Source: Dehalococcoidia bacterium (GTDB lineage: Bacteria > Chloroflexota > Dehalococcoidia > Lucifugimonadales > VXLM01). From it: a DNA stretch of 46,229 bases. The stretch spans positions 1-46,229 of the forward strand of contig VXLM01000042.1 in NCBI GenBank assembly GCA_009841605.1. The letters run 5' to 3'. The notes below the pieces were generated by a model. That model had not been told where the DNA came from and did not search any database. It saw only the letters and a program-made list of their open reading frames with translations. Positions 40,921-46,229 of this stretch are shown piece after piece. The translations under genes were made by a program, and so were the position numbers. Within the stretch, counting starts at the first letter, position 1. Each line of letters begins with the position of its first letter.

Positions 40921-42048
40921 ATGGCACCGGGTGAGGGGAAGTACAGGGTAGGGATGGTGGGATGCGGGCGGCAGGGGACGCAGCATGCGCGAGGGTTTAC
41001 GCTGCTGGCGGATACGCAGGTGGTGGCGATTGCGGACCCGGATCCGGACAACCTGGCGCTGGCGTGCAGGCGGTTTGACGCGCGAGGGTACTCGTCGGCA
41101 GAGGAGATGTACGCGAACGAGGAACTCGACATCGTGGACTGCGTGCTGCCGGTGAGGTACAACCCGGACATGGTTGTGCTGGCGGCTGAGAGGTCGGGAG
41201 CGAAGGGGATCGTGTCGGAGAAGCCGATTGCTGCGAAGCTGTCGGATGCGGACAGGATGCTGGAGGCGTGCAGGTCGCGGGGGATCCCGTGGCAGGGTGG
41301 GAATGTTGACCGGAGCCTGAGCCAGATGTGGGAGGCGCGGTCGATAATCGAGGCGGGGGAGATCGGGGAGGTGGTCTCGATAAGCATGTTCCATCCGATC
41401 ACGCAGTGCGGGGCGCAGACGCTGGGCGTGGGGCACATGTTCGCGGGGGACTCGGAGGTGGAGGAGGTCGTCGGGCGGACGAACGGGGACCCGTTCGGCG
41501 CGGGCGATGAGGACTATAAGGGCATCTGGGGGCATATCCGGTATGCGAACGGGGTCGAGTGCTTCGTGCATCCGAGAGAGAACGCCTTCAAAGGTCTGAT
41601 CGTGACGGGTAGCAAGGGCGTGTTCGTCACAGACAAGCGGAACGGCAGGTTCTACAAGAGGATTGAGGATGCCGGGCGCGATGTGCTGTCGGGGCTGCAG
41701 TATGACGAGTCGAAGACGTTCAAGCGGTTCCGTGGGAGCGCGGAAGGTGGGTACGATGATGAGGGGTGGCTGTATCCGGGGGACAGGCTGATGGACTCGA
41801 TGCGGTCTATCGTGGAGGCTATCGAGCAGGGGATCGACCCGAGGGCGAGCGGAACGATTCAGCACCGGTCGCTGGAGGTGGCGATGGCGATGCGGGAGTC
41901 GGCGCGGCGGGGGAGTGTGCCGGTGAGGCTGCCGTTGGAGGACCGATCGCTGACGCTGATGCCTCAGAGGTACCGTTGGGACAATAAGAAGCTGCTGCAC
42001 GGGGAGGAGTGGTACGCGGAGCAGATCGGGAATGCGACGAGGTGGTGA
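40921..42048 (+). CDS. Gfo/Idh/MocA family oxidoreductase
   Basis: 375-residue NAD(P)-dependent dehydrogenase. The N-terminal Rossmann fold has VGMVGCGRQGTQHA (glycine-rich loop at about 14-19), and the conserved EKPIA lysine motif lies near residue 100. The C-terminal half is the substrate-binding Gfo/Idh C domain, with YLYPGDRLMDS and AMAMRESARRGSVPVRLPLE at the end. Family members oxidise or reduce sugars, inositols and related polyols, and the C-terminal RGSVPVRLPL is common in sugar-acid enzymes. The substrate cannot be told. It is preceded by AAGGAG six bases from ATG within the upstream gene's stop region. Confidence 0.9.
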   Translation: MAPGEGKYRVGMVGCGRQGTQHARGFTLLADTQVVAIADPDPDNLALACRRFDARGYSSAEEMYANEELDIVDCVLPVRYNPDMVVLAAERSGAKGIVSEKPIAAKLSDADRMLEACRSRGIPWQGGNVDRSLSQMWEARSIIEAGEIGEVVSISMFHPITQCGAQTLGVGHMFAGDSEVEEVVGRTNGDPFGAGDEDYKGIWGHIRYANGVECFVHPRENAFKGLIVTGSKGVFVTDKRNGRFYKRIEDAGRDVLSGLQYDESKTFKRFRGSAEGGYDDEGWLYPGDRLMDSMRSIVEAIEQGIDPRASGTIQHRSLEVAMAMRESARRGSVPVRLPLEDRSLTLMPQRYRWDNKKLLHGEEWYAEQIGNATRW

Positions 42049-42089
42049 GGCGGCGACTTGCCGTCACGGGGACTTCGCCAGTCGGGCGG

Positions 42090-42125
42090 AACTCGCCGTT
42101 CAGGCGGAACTCGCCGTTCAGGCGT
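42090..42125 (+). repeat. Tandem GGCGGAACTCGCCGTTCA repeat
   Basis: Two near-identical 18-base units in direct order, plus a half unit on the left. Only site seen in the window. Confidence 0.7.
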
Positions 42126-42215
42126 AAAGGGGTGTAGAGGGGGAGGAGGATTTACCGCAGAGGGCGCGGAGGTCGCAGAGGAGGAAGGAATAAGTAGTGC
42201 GTAAGGGGATTGTTT

Positions 42216-42252
42216 ACCCTCACCCTAGCCCTCTCCCAGGACGGGAGAGGGG
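42216..42252. repeat. REP-like repeat, family D
   Basis: ACCCTCACCCTAGCCCTCTC followed by CC AGGAC GGGAGAGGGG; CCCTCTCCC pairs with GGGAGAGGG. This unit is common in many bacterial genomes. Confidence 0.75.
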
Positions 42253-42310
42253 ATAAGAGTGGAAGGCAAAGGCTGGTCCTGTTTCGAAGTTTGGTCTTGA
42301 GGATTGTGAT

Positions 42311-42381
42311 TTTAGATTCCTCACTTCGCTTCGCTGCGTTCGGAATGACAGTGTGTGGTTAGGCTGCGTTCGGGATGACAT
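42311..42381. repeat. REP-like repeat, family B
   Basis: TTTAGATTCCTCACTTCGCT then TCGCTGCGTTCGGAATGACA, the reverse complement of 32863-32905 with about one mismatch over 40 bases. A second partial copy (GCTGCGTTCGGGATGACA) follows. Confidence 0.75.
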
Positions 42382-42474
42382 TTCCGGTGAATTGGTGGGA
42401 CGGAGCAGTGGCGGGGCAGGTGGTATAATTTCGGGCGCGGTGGTAGGCCGCTATTTTGTATGTAGGGGAATGGG

Positions 42475-43620
42475 ATGGACTTGTCTTTGAGCGGTGAAGA
42501 GATGTACGGGTCGCTGGGGGTGCGGCGGATTATCAATGCATCGGGGACGACGACGATGTGGGGCGGATCGAAGCTTCGGCCCGAGGCGGCGGAGGTGATG
42601 CAGAAGACGTCGGGGGTGATGGCGGACCTAGGGGAGCTGAACAGGGCTGCAGGGAAGGTGCTGGCGGAGATATGCGGTGCGGAGGCCGGAGTCGTGGTGA
42701 GCGGCTCTGGGGGTGGCCTTGTGATGCAGGCGGCGGCGGTTATCGCGGGGAAGGACCCGGCGAATATGGTGCGACTGCCGGACACTACAGGGATGAAGGA
42801 CGAGATCATCATTCACAGGAGCCACCGGTTCGGGTACGACCAACTGTACCGGGCGGCGGGGGCGAAGTTCGTGGAGATCGGGGACGGGCGGAGATGCTAT
42901 CCGTGGCAGCTTGAGGCGGCGTTCACCGAGAATACCGCGGCTGTCGCCTATCTGTACGCACAGTTCGTTTCGAAGCGGGCGATTCCCCTGCCGCAGGTGT
43001 GCGAGATCGCTCACGAGCGGGGCGTGCCGGTGATCGTGGACGCGGCATCAACGCTACCTCCAAGGGACAATCTGCGTCGGTATATCCGAGAGGGGGCCGA
43101 CATGGTAATCCTGAGCGGAGGGAAGGGCATCCGTGGCCCGCAGGGGACGGGGATTCTCGTCGGACGGGCCGATCTGATCGAGGCGGCGGCAGCAAATGCC
43201 GCGCCAAACGCTTTCCTGGGCAGGAGCATGAAGGTGGCGAAGGAGGAGATCATGGGGCTGGTCACGGCCCTGCGGATCTTCGACCAGGAGGACGAGGAGG
43301 CGGAGACGGCGCGGTACAGGGAGATGATGCAGGTGGTGATGGACGCGCTGATCGAGGTGCCGGGACTGCGGGTGTCGGTGCAGTATGATCGAATTGATTA
43401 TCTGGTGCCAACGGCGTTGATTGAGTTCACGTCGGAGTGGAACGGTCCGAGCAGGGACGAGGTACTGCAGGCGATGGCGACCGGGAATCCGGCGATTCAC
43501 CTGCACCAACTTGGGGACCCGGACGAGCTGGGGGTTGACCCGATTAACCTCGACGAGGATGAGGTGGAGGTGGTGATTAGGCGGTTGCGGGAGGAGCTGT
43601 TGAGGCCGGTCGGGAGGTAG
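42475..43620 (+). CDS. PLP-dependent enzyme of the SelA/DgaE-like family
   Basis: 381 residues. Fold-type I aminotransferase-like core with PLP aspartate D189 (VPVIVDAAS) and Schiff-base lysine K217 in ILSGGKGIRGPQGTG. The N-terminal VRRIINASGTTTMWGGSKL and SGSGGGLVMQAAAVIAG match the family called SelA-like or D-glucosaminate-6-phosphate ammonia-lyase. True SelA has a longer RNA-binding N-terminus and is about 460 residues, so selenocysteine-tRNA synthesis is unlikely. An ammonia-lyase or aldolase-type reaction on an amino-sugar acid is plausible, in keeping with the Gfo/Idh/MocA gene upstream. ATG 42475 follows GGGGAATGGG, with a weak ribosome site. Confidence 0.88.
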   Translation: MDLSLSGEEMYGSLGVRRIINASGTTTMWGGSKLRPEAAEVMQKTSGVMADLGELNRAAGKVLAEICGAEAGVVVSGSGGGLVMQAAAVIAGKDPANMVRLPDTTGMKDEIIIHRSHRFGYDQLYRAAGAKFVEIGDGRRCYPWQLEAAFTENTAAVAYLYAQFVSKRAIPLPQVCEIAHERGVPVIVDAASTLPPRDNLRRYIREGADMVILSGGKGIRGPQGTGILVGRADLIEAAAANAAPNAFLGRSMKVAKEEIMGLVTALRIFDQEDEEAETARYREMMQVVMDALIEVPGLRVSVQYDRIDYLVPTALIEFTSEWNGPSRDEVLQAMATGNPAIHLHQLGDPDELGVDPINLDEDEVEVVIRRLREELLRPVGR

Positions 43621-43674
43621 ATGAGAGGAGACGGGCGTTGTTAAGGGGACGAGTGGCAAGTATGCCGAAGGACG

Positions 43675-43700
43675 CCCTTCGACAAGCTCAGGGCGAACGT
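43675..43700. repeat. REP-like repeat, family A
   Basis: CCCTTCGACAAGCTCAGGG followed by CGAACGT. Almost identical to 1545-1570, 42 kb away. Lies between the convergent PLP-enzyme and DivIVA-like genes. Confidence 0.75.
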
Positions 43701-43737
43701 ATCCTCGACATCTACTCCAATTGAAGTGATGAAAAGC

Positions 43738-43764
43738 GGGGACGAGACTTTCGGTCGCGTCCCC
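43738..43764 (-). terminator. Terminator of the rsmD-coaD-DivIVA-like operon
   Basis: 11-bp stem with one mismatch (43738-43748 with 43754-43764), loop of five. On the minus strand it is followed by GCTTTTC (U-run at 43731-43735), 17 bases after the stop of the coiled-coil gene. A good intrinsic terminator. Confidence 0.8.
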
Positions 43765-43780
43765 ACTGTTTGATGATCGG

Positions 43781-44347
43781 CTAGGCGGGGATGTTGGCCT
43801 CGACGTCGACGCCTAGAGAGTCGATGCCGCGACGGACCTGGCCGAGGACTCCCGCCATCCGCTCTTCGAGGTCGAAGAGAGTCTCTTTGGCATAGCGGTC
43901 GGCGCCTTCACGGCGCTCGATGGCTACTCGCTCGGCCTCGTCGATGAGACGATAGGCCTTGCGCTGGGCCTCCTGGATGATCTGCTGGGCCTCCAGCATG
44001 GCGCCCTGATTAGTCTCGTCGGCCTTTTCGTTCGCGGCACGAAGGACCTCGGTCTCGTTGACCTTGCTGGCGTGCTCCTCGCGGGCGGCGGACATGATCT
44101 GGTCCGCCTCCTCGGCAGCCTCCTCGCGGATGCGGCGAGCCTCAAGCTGCGTATGGTTAAGGATGCTCTCCTTCTGCTTGAGGATTTCCTTCGCCTCGAG
44201 GATGTCAGCGGGGATGGTCTTGCTGAGCTGCTCGGTGACGGCAGCAAGGCGATCGGCATCGATCATGACCTTCTTCCGCATACCCGGTACGCGACTCGCG
44301 GAACTCGAGATTTCCTCCAACTCTTCGATGACCCTGATGATATCTAT
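43781..44347 (-). CDS. DivIVA/ATP-synthase-B-like coiled-coil protein with an apparent ATA start
   Basis: About 188 residues, mostly a long charged helix (about 40-160) with ILNHTQLEARRIREEAAEEA and IIQEAQRKAYRLIDEAERVA, typical of the DivIVA-like proteins next to coaD in Chloroflexota and Actinobacteria. The family N-terminus (DIIRVIEELEEISSSASRVP) is encoded, but it starts at a GAT directly after ATA (44347-44345). An in-frame TGA lies just upstream, followed by AAGGAGG. No ATG, GTG or TTG precedes the TTG at 44320, which would lose the conserved start and has only a weak ribosome site. A noncanonical ATA (or ATC at 44350) start is therefore suggested. Probable role in cell-pole or envelope assembly. 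Confidence 0.7.
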   Translation of the reverse strand: MDIIRVIEELEEISSSASRVPGMRKKVMIDADRLAAVTEQLSKTIPADILEAKEILKQKESILNHTQLEARRIREEAAEEADQIMSAAREEHASKVNETEVLRAANEKADETNQGAMLEAQQIIQEAQRKAYRLIDEAERVAIERREGADRYAKETLFDLEERMAGVLGQVRRGIDSLGVDVEANIPA

Positions 44348-44375
44348 GATGCTCCTCCTTCACAGAGCCCCGACA

Positions 44376-44861
44376 CTACGAGGCCGAGATGAATTTTTCC
44401 TTCAACCTGGCTGCGACGTGAGGCGGCACGAGGCCGTCAACGTCGCCGCCGAGCTGCGCTACTTCTTTGATCCGGCTCGCGTACACGAACTGGTTTTCGA
44501 GGGCGCTCATCATGCAGACGACCTCGATGTTGCGGTTGAGATGACGCCACATGTGGGTCATCTCAAACTCGGTCTCGAAGTCGTAGCCTGCGCGGAGTCC
44601 GCGCACGATGAAGCCCGTGCCGAGGTCGGAAGCCAGATTGGACGCGAGTCCGTTGAATTTCCTGACTTCCACATTGGGTACGTCCTGAATCGACTGACTG
44701 AAGAGATTTATGCGCTCGTCGGTGGAGAAGAGGGAGCCCTGAGGTGGAGCGTCGTAAACGGCGACGACGAGACGGTCGAACAGCATCGAAGCCCGTCGAG
44801 CGATGTCGACGTGACCGTTGTGCACAGGATCGAATCTTCCCGGATACACGGCGCTTGGCAC
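44376..44861 (-). CDS. coaD: Phosphopantetheine adenylyltransferase
   Basis: 161 residues, the standard length, catalysing the fourth step of coenzyme A synthesis (4'-phosphopantetheine plus ATP to dephospho-CoA). The nucleotidyltransferase motif reads AVYPGRFDPVHNGHVDI (the T/HxGH family site), and the phosphopantetheine-binding RGLRAGYDFETEFEM is complete. The start is GTG 44861 with GGAGG six bases upstream; the longer frame to 44921 is in the rsmD gene. It is two bases from the rsmD stop and is followed after a short gap by the DivIVA-like gene. This rsmD-coaD-DivIVA-like order is common in related bacteria. Confidence 0.97.
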   Translation of the reverse strand: MPSAVYPGRFDPVHNGHVDIARRASMLFDRLVVAVYDAPPQGSLFSTDERINLFSQSIQDVPNVEVRKFNGLASNLASDLGTGFIVRGLRAGYDFETEFEMTHMWRHLNRNIEVVCMMSALENQFVYASRIKEVAQLGGDVDGLVPPHVAARLKEKFISAS

Positions 44862-44863
44862 TC

Positions 44864-45418
44864 CTATCCTCCGTATCGGAATATGGAGACCGCTGTGTCC
44901 CCATACCGCCGTCTTTTCCAAATATTTAGATCGCCGTAGCTGTCAGCCATTTCGTAGGTCTTGCCGTGCTCTGCTACGACGACCGCGCCCTTTTCCAGCG
45001 CTTCCCTTTCCAACAGACTTGTCATCACCGTTTCCCATGGGTCGACCCGATAGGGCGGGTCGGCCATTACGAGGTCGAACCGCGCTTTGATGGTCCGTAG
45101 AACCCTTTCGACTCTGCCCCGAGTTATTCGACTCCTATCGGCGAAATCGAGATCTCCGACGGCTCGCCTGATGTATTGGCACCGGGTGGGGTCGGACTCT
45201 ACGAACTCGGCCGATGCCGCTCCTCTGCTCAGCGCCTCTATTCCGAGAGCGCCTGTCCCGGCGTAGAGGTCGAGGACTCGCGCTTGGTTCACGGATTCAG
45301 GGCCGATGAGGGAGAAGATAGCTGAGCGCACCTTCTCCGATGTCGGCCTAAGCCCTACGCCACCATATGAACGGAGCTTGCGTCCCCTTCTACTGCCCCC
45401 CGATATTCGAGTCTCCAT
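44864..45418 (-). CDS. rsmD: 16S rRNA (guanine(966)-N(2))-methyltransferase
   Basis: 184 residues. The SAM-binding motif is LDLYAGTGALGIEALSRGA, the substrate motif is MADPPY (DPPY of N2-guanine methyltransferases), and the conserved N-terminal GGSRRGRKL and LRPTSEKVRSAIF are present. The ATG at 45418 was chosen because it gives METRISGG, the usual start; the longer frame to 45469 is poorly supported. It methylates G966 of 16S rRNA in the 30S subunit, cytoplasmic. First gene of the three-gene operon ending at the terminator at 43738. Confidence 0.95.
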   Translation of the reverse strand: METRISGGSRRGRKLRSYGGVGLRPTSEKVRSAIFSLIGPESVNQARVLDLYAGTGALGIEALSRGAASAEFVESDPTRCQYIRRAVGDLDFADRSRITRGRVERVLRTIKARFDLVMADPPYRVDPWETVMTSLLEREALEKGAVVVAEHGKTYEMADSYGDLNIWKRRRYGDTAVSIFRYGG

Positions 45419-45738
45419 GTGTAACCTGCCCAATCGGATGGCCGAACGAGCACTGGGCGCGAGACCCAAATAAACTTCAGCACTTCAATTGTTAAGACCA
45501 GATCGATGACGTTCACGATGTTTCCATGATGAGGGTCCTCGGATTGAGGCCCAAAATAGATTCAGTAGCACGATGCTAGCACCAAGTTGGATAAAGTCAA
45601 AGTAGTTTAACGACCATATTTTGGGAAATAGACTAAACTTTATTCAAAGAATAGGACTGAGAGAAGAGACTATAGAGAGTATTACGTATGATCTGAGTGC
45701 GGAGGACCTGGCATAGTGACATTGACGGAGGCAGAGCG

Positions 45739-45772
45739 CTTTAGATTCCCCCGCCGAGCTCGAAATAACAGG
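45739..45772. repeat. REP-like repeat, family B (diverged)
   Basis: CTTTAGATTCCCCCGCCGAG followed by CTCGAAATAACAGG, a weaker copy of the unit at 42311-42352. Confidence 0.5.
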
Positions 45773-45813
45773 TGGGGTGGGTCGCTCGGTGGTTCGGCTC
45801 CTTTGAGGTTGGC

Positions 45814-45850
45814 GGGGAAGGGCGACCACAAGGGTCGTTCCTACGGCAGG
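45814..45850. repeat. REP-like repeat, family F
   Basis: GGGCGACCACAAGGGTCG followed by TTCCTACGG; CGACC pairs with GGTCG. Single copy in this window. The look matches a known class of interspersed repeats built on GGGCGACCAC. Confidence 0.55.
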
Positions 45851-45886
45851 CATGTTGGAGCCGGCTTTCCGGCCGACGAGGAGGTG

Positions 45887-46229
45887 CTATTCACCGAAGG
45901 TGCGGCGGCGGTATACGACGTAGAGGCCGACGATTACACCGATAGCAAGGATTACCACGGCGGCGATGCCTATGAGGAGGCCTGGGTTGAGTCCTCCGTC
46001 ATCGGTGTCGGTCGCTACTTCGATGACGGGTGGGGGGGTAGCGGTAACAATAACCACGATGGGTGTAGTCGTTGATGTGGCGGTTGGGGGCACGGGAATG
46101 GGCGTGGGCGTTGGGATTAGTGTCGGTGTGTTTGCAGGGACCGGCGCGGGCGTGTTGGTCGGGGTGGGGGTAGGCGGCTCGGGCGTCGGCGGTGTGGGGG
46201 TCTGCGGGGTGTTGGTGGGCAGAGGGGTG
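45887..46229 (-). CDS. C-terminal part of a Thr/Pro-rich membrane-anchored surface protein (5' end outside window)
   Basis: About 113 codons are visible. The first 65 are an extended Thr/Pro repeat with TPTPT-type units (for example TNTPAPVPANTPT, TPTPIPVPPTATS), which forms a rigid stalk, followed by DTDDGGLNPG and one membrane helix (LLIGIAAVVILAIGVIVGLYVV) and a short basic tail YRRRTFGE. The topology is extracellular stalk, membrane anchor and cytoplasmic tail, as in many Chloroflexota surface proteins. The N-terminal functional domain lies past the window's right edge. The frame is open to 46229, so no start is assigned. Confidence 0.75.
   Translation of the reverse strand, partial: TPLPTNTPQTPTPPTPEPPTPTPTNTPAPVPANTPTLIPTPTPIPVPPTATSTTTPIVVIVTATPPPVIEVATDTDDGGLNPGLLIGIAAVVILAIGVIVGLYVVYRRRTFGE

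Larger units (their letters stand above)
42049..42474. other. Repeat-rich intergenic region
   Basis: 426 bases with no gene. From left to right it holds a short tandem GGCGGAACTCGCCGTTCA unit (about 42090-42125), a family G unit (42154-42182), a family D hairpin repeat (42216-42252), and a family B repeat (42311-42352) with a second partial copy to 42381. The last 60 bases would carry the promoter of the PLP enzyme gene; GTATAATTTC at about 42422 is a plausible -10. Confidence 0.65.
45419..45886. other. Intergenic region, AT-rich middle with REP-like repeats
   Basis: 468 bases without a gene. About 45480-45700 is clearly more AT-rich than the surroundings and shows no ribosome sites or conserved frames. 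To its right lie a family B repeat (45739-45772) and a family F repeat (45814-45850). The promoter of the rsmD operon should be in the leftmost part. Confidence 0.6.

Noticed and set aside
40807-42000. Minus-strand 397-codon frame under the oxidoreductase
   Set aside because: Arg/His/Pro-rich shadow of the Gfo/Idh/MocA gene.
42475-43620. Selenocysteine synthase (SelA)
   Set aside because: Too short, lacks the N-terminal tRNA-binding part, and no selB, selC or selD nearby; called SelA-like PLP enzyme instead.
1-46229. CRISPR array, prophage or rRNA genes
   Set aside because: No regularly spaced direct repeats of 25-40 bases with spacers, no phage structural genes and no rRNA-like stretches were seen.

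Overview
The window is about 46 kb of moderately GC-rich bacterial chromosome, densely coded in long same-strand runs. Gene content suggests a Chloroflexota bacterium, possibly a SAR202 or Dehalococcoidia-like lineage. The basis is a three-subunit CoxLMS-type molybdenum hydroxylase, tandem sulfatases, NHL and DUF1800 proteins, a MacAB-like exporter with a very long coiled-coil adaptor, Thr/Pro-rich stalk proteins, and many short REP-like interspersed repeats. This placement is inferred from gene content; no rRNA gene is present to confirm it.

Layout. 1-1.5 kb: the end of a DNA methyltransferase overlapping an MvaI/BcnI-type restriction endonuclease, then a pyridoxamine-phosphate-oxidase-fold protein. 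1.6-4.9 kb (minus strand): two permeases and the ATPase of a polar amino acid importer, without its binding protein. 5.1-8.8 kb (minus): xanthine/aldehyde-dehydrogenase-type FAD, 2Fe-2S and molybdopterin subunits ending at a clear terminator. 9.0-11.2 kb: a small lipoprotein and a CocE/NonD hydrolase. 11.6-21.1 kb (minus): an envelope module made of a secreted repeat protein, an OmpR-type regulator with its histidine kinase, a VOC protein, a 913-residue MacA-like adaptor, a MacB-like ATPase and permease, and a DUF5666 lipoprotein. 21.3-28.2 kb (minus): an NHL protein, a DUF1800 protein, two tandem sulfatases and an AI-2E-family permease.

28.4-29.5 kb holds toxin-antitoxin material: a HicB-like protein without HicA, a ribbon-helix-helix remnant, and an intact VapBC-like pair. 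29.6-32.8 kb (plus) holds two tandem paralogues of a glycosidase-like TIM-barrel family. 33.0-35.2 kb (minus) holds a CnoX-type thioredoxin and an MFS transporter. 35.4-38.1 kb is a complete IS1595-family transposon with 21-bp inverted repeats and an 8-bp target duplication. It carries six candidate passenger genes, two of them encoding hydrophobic peptides of about 25 residues, and a leader that can fold in mutually exclusive ways around a Shine-Dalgarno site. 38.2-38.9 kb: ComF. 39.2-43.6 kb (plus): an NHL protein, a nuclease-like unknown coupled to a Gfo/Idh/MocA oxidoreductase, and a SelA-like PLP enzyme. 43.8-45.4 kb (minus): rsmD, coaD and a DivIVA-like coiled-coil gene that appears to lack a standard start codon. 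The right edge carries the C-terminus of a Thr/Pro-rich membrane-anchored protein.

As a whole the window reads as a heterotroph's chromosome geared to uptake and breakdown of organic matter (amino acid import, molybdenum hydroxylase, ester hydrolase, sulfatases, glycosidase-like proteins, oxidoreductase), together with an envelope-stress or export module. The parts least explained by known families are the transposon cargo with its switch-like leader, the tandem glycosidase-like family, and the apparent ATA/ATC start of the DivIVA-like gene.
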